Part shown: positions 48,293 to 59,735 of the stretch, in pieces | Position numbering within the stretch: position 1 is the first letter of the stretch | Layout: each line of letters begins with the position of its first letter | Source of the DNA: Hippophae tibetana | Lineage: Eukaryota > Streptophyta > Magnoliopsida > Rosales > Elaeagnaceae | Length of the DNA stretch: 64,000 bases | Assembly (NCBI GenBank): GCA_037013495.1 | Contig: CM072810.1 | Span: 32,765,843 to 32,829,842, forward strand | Direction: 5' to 3' | Position numbers and translations under genes: made by a program | Notes under the pieces: model-generated | What the model was told of the DNA's origin: nothing | Databases searched by the model: none | The model's input: the letters and a program-made list of their open reading frames with translations, nothing else

Positions 48293-50106
48293 TGATAAAT
48301 GTATATTATATAGTTATTTTCGTTCATTTTATTAATCAAAATTGCTATGTTCTTAATATTTTTAGTTAATTTTAATGTAGTAAATTAATATTTACTGTTA
48401 GTTTCTTAAGGAATATATTTTTAGGAAAATTAAAGAATTTAATCGAAAAAGGACTTAATTGTAAATAATAAATGTTTCAAAATATAATTTAAAATAATAG
48501 TGTTTAATTGCAATTAACAAAATTCTAAAAGTTAATTTAAATTAGAAGAAGGGCTTAATTACAATTAAAAAAAGTTTAAAAGTTAATTTGAATTAAATTG
48601 GAGGGCTAAAATGCAATTACAAAAATTTATTTTTCTGTGCAAGAAAAGGAGGGCCATGTGCGCCATCATCAACGTGCAACACGCACTGTCTGATCAGGCA
48701 ATCAATGATTAGGATCAGGCGCATGTAAGTGAGACACGACATAGGTGATTGGACCCAGTTTTCTAGGTATTCTTGCTTTTGAAACTTTATTTGTTTGGTT
48801 GATTGAAGATATTTTTCTTTTGATGGTGATTTATTTTTATTTCTTCGGTTTAAATAATGCATAGCTCCTTGAAAAATTTGAATATTTTCTAAGTTTGTGT
48901 ATAATTTTTGCGTATGTTTCATTTTTACAAGAATATATATTTATGAGCACTAGTCTTGATGTTTGAGTTGTTATGCTAATTTAGAGAAGGTTTATGTGAG
49001 TATGCAATTCGATTGATATTTTTTGGTGTCACAATTCTTAGAATTTGTTTGATTTTTTCTCGAGGTGAAATCCAAGATAACACTTAAATAAGAAAATGAT
49101 TTAACCCATTTTTGGATCATTTGAGCCTTTCTATCTACCTTCACATGTTTTATCCATAGTATACCCCTTTTGAGCTTCAAAGTTTTTATATATATTTTTA
49201 TCTCTTTTCAAAAGCCTAGTAATATATATATATATATATATATATGTATATGTATGTATAGATATAACGATTTTTCTTATCTCACTAACATGTGACCATT
49301 GTTAGTAAATTTTTAAAGATATATCGGCAAGAAAAAAAGGATACTGAAAAAAATAGAAAAAAAAACACTAAAAAAGAAAAAAAAAACACAGAACAAAAAG
49401 AAAATAAAAAAAATGATTATTTCATGTGATGCTAAATCCCAAATTGGGAAGTATTCATTGAGATATTAGAAGGTATCTTGTTTCAATCCTAAAATGATGT
49501 GTTTAGGAAAATTTTTGAGCTAAATATTATCTTTTATCCTACCTTTACCTAAGCCATACATTACAAGCTTAATAAAGTTCTATTGATTTTTGGTTGTGTT
49601 TGTCTATATTTGTGGAGAGAGAAATGAAAAATGAACTTATGAGATTAGTGATTTCATTAGAAATTAATTGCATCCATATTTGCATAAACTCATCCGGATT
49701 ACATGTGATGAAATATGAAAAGACTTCACACAGACACTAAAATTCACTGTGAAAATGTAACATATTTTTAAATTTATTTCAATGCTTAGATAAAATTCTT
49801 ATATTTCTTCGAGTTATGTTATTTGAAATGACCAAAAAGAAATGTTTTGAAAATCACTATTTTTATTGCATGTATTCTTGTTTTATTTATTTCCTTTTTC
49901 TCGAGGACTAGCAAAATCTTAAGTTTGGGGGTATGATAACTCTATATTATACATTTATTTTCGTTCATTTTATTAATCAAAATCGCTATGTTCTTAATAT
50001 TTTTAGTTAATTTTAATGTAATAAATTAATATTTATTGTTAGTTTCTTAAGGAATATATTTTTAAGAAAATTAAAGAACTTAATTGCAAATTATAAATGT
50101 TTGAAA
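48293..50106 (+). mobile_element. truncated Gypsy element: LTR pieces, 3' interior and PPT
   Basis: An LTR start TGATAAATGTATATTATATAG at 48293 recurs as TGATAACTCTATATTATAC at 49936; the two match for about 170 bases (to 48475 and 50106). Before the second copy lies a clear PPT context, cgaggactagcaaaatctta then agtttgggggta (49924-49935). The interval 48800-49920 resembles the non-coding 3' interior of Athila/Tat elements (for example attttttggtgtcacaattctt). No coding sequence remains. The same LTR family occurs inside the nested CACTA at 36410-36835. The right LTR breaks off at about 50106 against element D's LTR. Confidence 0.55.
49222..49245. repeat. (AT)n microsatellite
   Basis: About 12 AT units followed by gtatatgtatgtata. 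Confidence 0.85.
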
Positions 50107-50531
50107 TCGTTTTGTACATGTTTGGACAAGCTAGCATACATTTGGAGGTCAAGATTTGCGACAAACAGGCATTGGTGCAAGCGAGATAGGCATGAGCATG
50201 TTTTGGCATGCCTAGGATAGGCGTAGGTGTGTGTTGGCGCATACGGGAGTTGGCATGAGCGTGTGCTAGGCATGCGCATGATAGGGCGTGGAGTACTCAT
50301 CGTGGGCGTGTGCTGGCGCACATGGGACTCGGAATGTTTTGACATTTTTGACCCATTTTGTCCAATTTTTCATTTTCCTTGACTCTTTCTCATTGTTTTC
50401 TCATTATATTTGTGATGTATTGGCTCCAGTATTTTTATTCGAGTCTTTAAGTTATTTTTAATGAAAATATCTATAAAATAATTAAAATACATTAAATCAT
50501 GGTAATTTTAGTGCTTTTTAAGCACTCATTA
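50107..50531 (-). repeat. LTR head of element D
   Basis: The reverse complement begins TAATGAGTGCTTAAAAAGCAC at 50531 and follows the LTR start of elements A and E (aacttaaagactcgaa, caatacatcacaaatata) into a degenerate GC-richer block with ggcgtgtgctggcgca-type repeats (50140-50335). The rest of this LTR is missing; plus-strand LTR sequence of another family begins instead. Confidence 0.65.
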
Positions 50532-52080
50532 CAACCCCCAACCAACTTCTTACTAGTCCCTTAGCAAGAGAAGTTGTAAAAGCTAAAAATTAAACTATCA
50601 TAAATCACTTCCATGGATTGATACAATTACATTTAGCATATGCAACAAGCCATTAAACCCCTAGGTTTCCCTAGTAGACAAGTTTAAGTTTCGTGACGGT
50701 TTTCAGTAATAGTACCCACAAACATTGAATTAAATAAAACAATAGAACAAGTAAAATAAAACACACAAAAATTCATGCTTAAAATTTCATTTATGTTTTA
50801 TAATTAAAACCTTTAAGCATATATTATTCTAATTTCTTAAACATTCATGATTTACTACAATAATTTGTCGAAGATCACTTTCATATTTTAATAAAAGAAT
50901 GGTTTGTTTTCATTTCACCCAATTTAAATGTTTGGAATCCGAATTTGCTTTGACTCTACTCTCACAAGTCAATACAATCAATTTACTAAATCCTATGCGT
51001 TCAATCACTCATACTAAGGCGTATGTGAATAGAATTTATGTTTAGAAATGATACTTATAAAAGCATCAAGGCTCAAAATAGTGCATAATTTTGATCTCAT
51101 GAAAAAAATCAAATGTATAAATTGTAAATATATCATATATATTATTTTCATGCATCAATCAAACTCATTAAGCAAGAATTTCAAGATATATGCCTTTTAG
51201 AAGTGTAGGAAAAATAAATGCAATGACTTTTAGGGGAATTATTTCCAATATTTCTTTTGTGCTAACCAATTTACTCTCCTTTTCTTTAAAAAATATTTTC
51301 AATATTGTTTTTAGAGTGGACCCATGTATAGATTGTACATTTTTTTAGGATTTTGACGAGCGGTTAATTTTCTGGCTTTTTTGTTTCATTTTGGTTTATG
51401 TAACCCTATATATGTCTCTTTTTGGTAGAAGTCATGCATAAATTAGATAAAGGCATATAATATCAATTTCTACTTAAATCATTTAATCTAAGAAAATGAA
51501 AAATAAGTATACGATATTCTATTAAGATGAGAAAATTCATACATTTAATTCTAATACCTATAGAGATTATCTAAAATTTTAAAGAAATAGAATAAGTGTT
51601 TTGAGTAGAAAGAAAATATTTCACTCAGAATAAAGAAAATTAAGGCTCAAATAAAATATGACAACGGTAGTCTCCACTATTTGATTCCTAAACACTGATT
51701 TTGGGTTCGTTTCATTTCAACATTTTATCATAAAATATTAGTTATCACACAAATTACTAATTATCATATTACTCCATGATATTGTTTTTTTTTTTGGAAA
51801 TCAATCTAATAATGCAAAAAGGACGTAATCATTGCTTAAACTTAATTTTTAAGACATGATTATTTTGTGACAAAAATTTGAAAACTATTCTAATTTACCT
51901 AAACAAACAAATAAAGAAAATAACACACATATATAAAAGAAAACAAATAAATTAGAGGAAAATATTAATATGAAAATTCATAACTAAATAAGCAAAATAA
52001 GGGCACACTGTTCATAATTTTATTAAAATTTTCCTAATTTGTGTAATTTTTAAATACTACCATTTATAAATCTATTATTG
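50532..52080 (-). other. non-coding 3' interior of element D
   Basis: The PPT-like caacccccaacc (plus strand, 50532-50543) and the following 1.5 kb match 57819-59330 of element E in order (gtacccacaaacattgaa, aagaatttcaagatata, tgtacattttttt). It ends near 52080, where reverse transcriptase similarity starts abruptly: the second half of RT, RNase H and integrase are deleted. Confidence 0.65.
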
Positions 52081-55000
52081 TTTATAATAGATGCATTCAA
52101 TTCATCTTTCTAAAACCAAAGTCCATTTATGTAAGCAATCATTAAATGAGTTTCCAAAGACAGAGAAATCGTCCATGAAAACCTCAATGAATTTTTCCAC
52201 CATGTCCGAGAAGATAGACATCATACATCTTTGGAAAGTGATAGGGACATTGCATAACCCAAATGGCATTCTTCGAAAAAAAAATGTCCCAAAAGGACAT
52301 GTAAATGTGTTATTTTCCTTATCTTTTGATGCTCTGGGTATTGATAATATCTGGACAATGCATCAAGAAAATAGTCAAATTCATGCCCAACTAATCTTTC
52401 CAACATTTGCTCAATGAATGGAAGAGGAAAGTGATCTTTTTTAGTATATAAATTTAGTTTCTTGAAATCTATACATATCCTCCATCTAGTGATTATTCTA
52501 GTGGGCACTAATTCACTTTTTTTTATTTTTAACAACTATTATCCAGGATTTATTAGGTACCAAATGCACTGGACTAACCCACTTACTATCGGCAATAGGG
52601 TAGATAATTCCTTCTTATAACAATATAAGAATTTCTATCTTCACTACCTCTTGCATGTTTGGGTTAAGTCTTCTTTGGGCCTCTTATATGGGTTTAGTAC
52701 CATTCTCCAAGTTGATCTTATGAATACACATGGTAGGACTAATGCCTCTTATATCCCGGATACTCCAACCTATGGCTTTCTTAAACTTCTTAAGCACTTT
52801 TACAAGTTCCTTTTCTTGGGTTTTGGTTAAGGTTGAAGAAATTAATGTTGGATAAGTTTCTCCTCCCAAAAACACATATTTCAAGTGCTTAGGTAAGTCT
52901 TTGAGTTCAAGGTAAGATGGATTGGCCTCTTTACTAGATAGGGAACATGGTAGATTTCAGAGTACTAGATTTTATCATTAGTTCATCAATATCTAGTTGT
53001 TCAAGGTACCCCTTAGTTACCTCATCTAAATCTTCTTCGACCTCTTCAAGTGTAAGAACATTTTCTAGTTTGTCTTCTATTCTAGTTCAAGAAAAGGTGC
53101 ACTGGACAAGATTATCCAAAGGGTCAACATTGAATATTTCATCGATGGCAGAAATAGAAGGAAAATGTGAATAATGAAAAACTTTAAAATGAATAGTCTC
53201 TCCTAAGACTGTCATTGTCAAATTTCCATCTCTAACATCAATAATAGTCTTGGTATTGCCATAAATGGTCTACCAAGTAGTATTGTATGCTCTCTGTCCA
53301 AGGCTAGATTTTCTTGCATATCTAGAACCACAAAGTCAATAGGCCTTATCAATTTTTCTACATGTACCATCACATCCTCAACTATTCCCTTTGGATACTT
53401 AAGAGATCTATCTGCAAGGTGAAGGGACATAGTTGTGGGTTTTAAATCTCCTAAATGAAGCTATAAGAATATAGAGTAAGGCATTAAGTTTATACTAGCA
53501 CTTAAATCAAGCATTGCTTTAACGACCTTTCTATCCCTTATAGTTATATTTATGATAAAACTTCCAAGGTCTTTTGACTTAGGGTGAATTTGATGCTAAA
53601 GTACAACACTAGAAATTTATGATATTACTACTCGCTCATTCAGTTCATACCTCTTTTTCTTAGTGTTCAACTCTTTGAAAAACTTAGCATATGAGGGCAC
53701 ATTCATGATCACTTCTAATAATGGTATATTCATATTTTCTATAGAAAGCATATTAAAAATATCATAGAATTTCTTATCTTGTTTGGATTCTTCAACAGGT
53801 GTGGAAAAGGTAATTGCAACTAGTGTGGTTCTATTATCTTTTGAATTTTGGGGATGTTAGATGACTACCTAATGAGTTTTTCTGAAGGTTTGTCAAGTTT
53901 ATCACTTGTCTCTCCTTTTTGTGAGACTATAATTTCACCTTCTTTGTTACCTGAACTACAAGGTAGATCTTTAGAGATTTTAGGTAAACTAGTATTAACA
54001 ACCTTACCACTTCAAAGGGATCTTACATCATTTGCTTGTTCAAGTTAACTGGGTAACTTTTCTAGTTCTTGCCATTGCATTTGTTCAGGTAGTTTCCCAA
54101 CTTTAGTTTCAATCCTTTTAACCAAAGCATCCATGATGCTCAACCTTTTATTATTCATCAATTGGTTGTTAAGACTAACTTGAATAAAAGAATTTAAGCT
54201 ATCATCTAAGGTTGGGTTAAAAGATTGATTTAGTGGGTAAGGGTGGTTTTTATTTGGCATAGTGTTTCACATTGGGTGTAGGCTTGGTAATTGTTTGATG
54301 TCCAATGATGGTTGGGGTGATTATTGGTGTTTGGATGATACCTTTGAAAGGAATTGACTTCCTCTGTGGCATCCACACTAGAATCACAAGTATATGAACA
54401 ATTACAGGCATCGTGTCCAAATGAAAAACACACTTTACACACCTCTTGATTTGGCATTGGGTGGGTAGTGAGAAGTTGTACTTGCTTTGTCAATTCAGTA
54501 AGTTGCAAAGGTCATTTCATAACTAGAACCAACTTCATTGACTCATGCTCTCCTTCTAGTAGTACTTCTTTGTCATGAATTAGAACCCAAAAGCTCATAG
54601 AGACTATAGGTTTCCTCTAGAGTCTTTTCTTTCATAGCTCCTCAAGAAACATTATCAACCATGTATTGACTCTATAGTGTCAATCCATCATAAAAGAATT
54701 GGTTCTATAGCTATAATGGAAAGTGATGATGAGGACATTGAATGAAAAGGAGTTTGAATATTTCCTAAGCTTCACGAAAAAGGCTTTTCATCCATTTGAG
54801 AAAATGTTTCTATCTTTGTCCTTAGATCAATAGTCTTTTTATGGGAATATAACCTACCCATAAATTTTTCAAAGAATGCCTCCCAAGTTGTTAAAGAACC
54901 CAGATGTACAGTAATGAACCATGACCAAGCCTTATCCTTGAGGGTGTAAGGAAAACACCTCATCCTAAGCTAGTCTTCATCAATTCTCTGCAATGGAAAG

Positions 55001-55250
55001 GTGTGGACAATATAATAGAATTCTCTAATAAAATGAAAAAAAGGTCTTCATTAGGGATATCGTAAAAGGAAGGAAACAAAGAATAATGAATCTTTTTCAA
55101 CTCATAGTTCCTTGTAGTTGTATGCCAAAATTTGTATTTACAATGATTGGGTTTGCATAGTCCTTCATCATTTTCTACATACCTCCAGCATCTCCCATGG
55201 CTACTTGTAATTGAAATTGATCTTCTTCCTCTTGCATATTTAGCTCTTAA
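52080..55250 (-). pseudogene. element D gag-protease-partial RT, degenerate
   Basis: The minus strand carries, in broken frames, the same order as element E. Gag comes first (LKDKAWSWF, 54963-54772), then a zinc knuckle CKVCFSFGHDACNC (about 54450), and a DDSLNSFIQVSLNNQ segment. The protease region follows (53430-53218; [27 protein letters not shown]), then the linker KYVFLGGETYPTLISSTLTK (52884) and the first half of reverse transcriptase ([29 protein letters not shown], 52535-52221). Many stops and frameshifts; the catalytic RT motif and everything after it are gone. It is older than element E. Confidence 0.8.
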
Positions 55251-55384
55251 ATTGAAAAATTGTAGAATTCTTTAAGAAATATTTCTCACTTGATAAAATG
55301 TATAGGCTTAAAGAAGACGAAAGACTCAATGTCTCAATGTCTTTGCTTTGTTTTCAAAATGAAAAACTCAATGTCTCATCTTCA

Positions 55385-55709
55385 TTGAATTTATTTGATC
55401 CAATTTAACCATTAAGTTAGTATTTGCTTTGTTTTTTTGCAAATGCTCAACTTATTGTTCCACTTGGACTTTCACCTTTTTGATAGAAGCTTCAATAGAA
55501 TCTAATTGTTGATTGCTTTTAGACTCGTTATCTTTGTAGACTTGAATAAAAGAATTCAAGTTATCTTCCAGGTTTGGTTTACTAGGAAGTCTTCTTAGAA
55601 TGGGTTAGTGGAATTTTTGGCCTACCTAATTTGAGATTTGGGTGAAAGGAGGGTTTTTTTCCTCCAGGAGAAGTTGGGATGATTTCTCCACCCAGGATTG
55701 TAGGTATTT
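55385..55709 (-). pseudogene. gag spacer fragment, target of element E
   Basis: The minus strand reads NTYNPGWRNHPNFSW (from 55709 down) and then LNSFIQVYKDNESKSNQQLD and SIEASIKKVKVQVEQ, the region after the gag zinc knuckle in Athila-type elements. It breaks off exactly where element E's LTR ends (55710), so the matching remainder should lie beyond element E, outside the window. Confidence 0.6.
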
Positions 55710-57107
55710 TGATGAACGAAAACCGGCATCGCCGATTCCCGCAAATACTTTGGTTTTAATATTTATAAAACTCTCGCAAGTGCACGAATCATTTCGTAGA
55801 AAATGATAAGTATACTCCCAAGGTCGATCTAAGGAAGGAATGTATGTGGTTTTTAACTTATTATTCAATCTTTTAAAAACGAAATTAAATCCTAAACATC
55901 CTGTCACGATAGTTTGGTTTTGTGTGTTCCTAATCTAATAACATAAAATAAAACATATATACAGATTAATTAAATATAATCTAAAATCATAAAAATAAAC
56001 ATAGATACAAATTCAATAAATAATTATCTAGAAATAAACATATATACGGATTCAATAAATGTTCATGCAAATTTTTATCATTTATATTAGCGGAGTATTT
56101 ATGGATATAATAACTAAATTAATTATGCTTGCTCATATTAACTAGGTTATTAAAGATATAAATTGACATTTTATTGATTCTCTCTTTTTTATATAAATAC
56201 CACCTTTGGTGGGGTTAGATATTCTTTGTTAACTAAACAAATCAATTAACACCTATGGGTGGGGTTGATAACTAATATGCTTAATTAAATTAATTCCTTT
56301 TTCTAAGAGATTGAAAATGAACCATTTAAATGCCACCTTTGGTGGGGTTAGACAGTTTAAACTTTATTCAAGGTGTCCAAATTAAACCTAAGAATTTAAT
56401 TATCCGAGTACTAACTTTCAAGTTTTAAAACCACTATTGAAAACATGTTGTCAATACATTTTCACATAATAATTCTTATAAAAACTTTTGAAATAGAGTT
56501 TCACTCTAACTACCGGGCGATTGTACCAACAAATAAAAGAGCACTACTCTAAATTAGACCGGATAACTAAACCTTAAAATCTAATTTTCGGGTTTAAGTT
56601 TGTAATGAAAAATAATATATTTCTCTCTAACATTCTTAATATAAAATCTTGAATAAAAACAAAATCAATTCATTTTAAAGATTTTTACCTATTTAATATT
56701 TCGCAAGCATAACAACGTCGTTATTACATCATTTTTACTAAACAGCTAGCATAGTTAAATTTAACCACAGACAAGTTGAATATAACATGTAAGAATAAAG
56801 CATAAAAATAACTGTAAAGAAAATAAAATCCTTACAGAACTTCGACGCTATTCCCGTTGCTAGAAAACCTCCGAGCGGAATTTGCACTTCCATATATTGA
56901 ATCAAAAATCTAAATTATTACAAAAACATTACAAGTTCCTCTCAAAAAGAGAAGAACACTAAACCTAAGAGAATTGAACTAAAAACTAAGAGAAAAACTA
57001 AGAAAAGCTTAGAAAGAAACTAAGAGAAACTAAAAACTAAGAAATGAGAGAAAGAAAGAAGAGAGAAGTGAGTTTTGAAGGTGTGGTTTGAAGTGAATGG
57101 AAGGGGG

Positions 57108-57244
57108 GTATTTATAGGTGAGGATGGAGAGAAAAAATGAGTAAAAAAAATGTTAAAAAAATATTAAAAAATGTAAAAACGCGTATTGGACTTGCTGATG
57201 TCATCAATGACGTCAGCATGACGTCACAGGGGCGGCTGCACGTG
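57108..57244 (-). promoter_or_regulatory. U3 promoter of element E: G-box, triple TGACGTCA, TATA
   Basis: In element orientation: G-box CACGTG (57244-57239), then TGACGTCA (57226-57219), TGACGTCA (57215-57208) and TGA(C/T)(A/G)TCA (57203-57196), spaced 11-12 bases, and the TATA box about 80 bases further on (57116-57108). Tandem TGACG motifs with about one helical turn between them are the hallmark of plant as-1/ocs-type elements bound by TGA bZIP factors, linked to salicylate, auxin and stress responses. That regulation is inference for this element. Confidence 0.65.
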
Positions 57245-57530
57245 AAAAATGGGGCGAAAACGCGTTGGGCGCGCGGATGGGCGGCTGCTGGGCGCTGCGC
57301 GCGCGCGCTGGGGCTGTCGCTGCGCGCAGCTCGGCGCGCGTGAACAGTGCCAGCGCGCTGCGTTGCGCGCAGCTGGGCATGCCAGCGCGCTGCGTTGCGC
57401 GCAGCTGGGCATGCCAGCGCGCGCGGGCGCGCGCGGGATGGGGCGCTGGGGCGCGCTGGGGCGCGCGCGGCTGGGCGCTGGGGCGCTGGGCTGCGCGCAC
57501 GGCCGGGCTGCGACGCGCGATTTCCGTCTT
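57232..57530. repeat. CpG-rich minisatellite block in element E U3
   Basis: About 300 bases composed almost wholly of G and C (gcgcgc, ggggcgctgg) inside an LTR that is otherwise AT-rich. It contains a 32-bp tandem repeat, gccagcgcgctgcgttgcgc..., at 57349 and 57381 and a partial third unit at 57413. Element A's LTRs have only 95-125 bases at the same place, and the palindrome about 85, all with different internal order. The Arg/Ala-rich frames crossing it are compositional artefacts. Confidence 0.85.
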
Positions 57531-57818
57531 TTTGACATTTTTGACCTTTTCGACCCATTTCGTCCGATTTTTCCATGTTTGTTGACCTTTTCTCACTTAT
57601 TTATTGATATATTTGTGATGTATTGCTTCAAATATTCCTCTTTAAGTCTTTACATTGCGTTTTTAAGCCAAAATACCTGAAAAACAATAAAAATACCCGT
57701 GATTCCGAAAAAGACAAATTTATATAAATATATGATAAAACATATAAATATATGTATTTTTAATCAATTAAGGTACATAAAATCATGGTTATTTTAGTGC
57801 TTTTTGAGCACTCATCAC

Positions 57819-58691
57819 AACCCCCAACCAGCTTCTTGCTAGTCTCTTAGCAAGAGAAGCGATAAAAGCTAAAAATTAAACTATCCTAAATCACTTTCGT
57901 GGATTGAAACGGTTGCATTTAGCCTATGCAACAAGCCGTTAAACCCCTAGGTTGCCCTAGTGGACGAGTTTGAGTCTCGTGAGGGTTTTCAGTAATGATA
58001 CCCACAAACATTGAACTAAATGTAAAGATAAAAACAATCAAATCAAAAATTAAAATTACAACACAATCAAAAATTAATTTAAGAGTAAAAGAACACAACA
58101 TATCACAAAAATATCTCATACTTTTTAATGTCTTTTAAGATCATAATTGAAATCTCAAGCATAAGTTATTTTAATCTCTTTAAACAATCATGATTTTATT
58201 ATAATAATTAGTCGAAAATCATTTTCATATTTCATTTCAAAAATGTATCAATTTAATTTTACCCAATTTCAGTGTCATGAATCAGTATTCGCTTCGACTC
58301 TATTCCTCACAAGTCAATACTCTCAAAGCACTGAATCCTATGGGTTCAAACACTCATACTAATTTATATGCGAAAGAGTTGATGTATAGAAATGAACTAA
58401 TATGTTCGCATATGTATAAAGAATAAAGGCTCAAAGTGTTATTTTAACATTGATCTCATGAAAGGAATCGAATGTATAAATTATAAAGATATCATATACA
58501 AAAATTATTTTCATGCATAAATCAAACTCATTAAGAAAGAATTTCAAGATATATGCTTTAACAAATGAAGAAATTGCAATGACTTTTTAGGGAATTACTT
58601 CCTATATCTTTCTTTTGTAATTAGCCTTTACTCACAACTTTGTAGGCAATGTGGGTCATAGTATGTAGATGATACTATTTTTTTATCTCTC

Positions 58692-58761
<70 letters not shown>

Positions 58762-59735
58762 GAGTCAACCCATGTACAGATTGTACATTTTTTTGGATTT
58801 TGGTGAGTGGTTAATTTTTTTTGGCTTTTCTGTTTGATCTTGGTTTAGGTAACCCCAGATATGTCTTTTTGTTTTTGTAACAGTCATGCATAAATGAGAT
58901 ATAAGCATATACTATCAATTTCTACTCAAATCATTTAATCTAAGCAAAAATAATAATCAAAAATATATGATACTCTATTAAGATGAGAAAAAAAATTCAT
59001 ACATTCAATGCTAATACCTATAGAGATCATCTAAACTTTTTGAATAAATAAGAAATGTGTTTGGAGTAGAAAAAATATATATTTCACTCTGAATAAAAGA
59101 AATTAGGCTCAAATTATATCTCACAAGGGTAGTCTCCACTAAAAAAAATTCATAAACACCGATTTTGGGTTTAATATAATTTCCACATTTTATCAAGAAA
59201 TACTAGTTATGACAAAAACTAACTAATTATCAAAAATAATTACAAAATATTTCATGATATGTTTTCAAAAATTAATCTAACAGTACCAAAGACTTTAACT
59301 ATTTACTTAAATTTGATTTAAAGATATGATACATTTTTGTGATAATTTTTTTTTTATATATAGCATGGTAACTTTTCACCACCCCCAACCTAGAACTTAC
59401 ATTGTCCTCAATGTAACAACTGCAAATTAAAGATAAAGAGAAAAGAGGAGAAAGATTACCTATTTCTTGAGAATGTGTAAGTAGTAATGAAGAAATGCAG
59501 GTGCATCCATCATATTCATCATTAAAGTGTATACAGACAGATCGCTGTGAACTTCTAACATCTCAACAAATATTTTAGTTTTAACAATTTTAAAAATTAT
59601 TCACATACAAGTAAACTAAAATAAACAATAAAATTAAGTAAATAAAACAAATAACAAAAAAAATTACCTAACATGATGGGTTGCCTCCCATCCAGCGCTT
59701 AGTTTAACGTCTTAGCAAGACGTATCTTTTTGGTG
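57819..59735 (-). other. non-coding 3' interior of element E
   Basis: A PPT (plus-strand caacccccaacc, 57819-57830) directly flanks the LTR. No env-like or other long frame occurs in these 1.9 kb. A second G-rich tract, reading aggttgggggtggtg on the minus strand (59393-59379), lies about 1.5 kb from the LTR and is conserved in element A (about 3840-3855). The region ends at the pol stop; the following ggatgggaggcaaccca motif (59678-59694) is also kept in element A. Confidence 0.7.
58694..58758. repeat. 65-base poly(T) run
   Basis: An uninterrupted T homopolymer where element A has only about 8 bases (around 4601-4608, as A). It may be a true expansion in this copy or an assembly artefact. 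Confidence 0.9.

Larger units (their letters stand above)
55710..57818 (-). repeat. 3' LTR of element E
   Basis: 2109 bases. In element orientation it runs from TGATGAGTGC (57818) to ...GTTCATCA (55710), and is homologous throughout to element A's LTRs. It is about 300 bases longer than A's 3' LTR, chiefly through the expanded GC-rich block at 57232-57530. TATA box at 57116-57108. The three small ccacc/ggtgg inverted repeats are conserved (about 56203, 56251 and 56334 on the plus strand). The expected 5-bp target duplication would be tattt (55705-55709); its partner lies outside the window. Confidence 0.85.

Noticed and set aside
57112..57680. Several Arg/Ala/Pro-rich frames up to 154 codons on both strands
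   Set aside because: They are translations of the GC-rich minisatellite in the LTR, where stops are rare in every frame.
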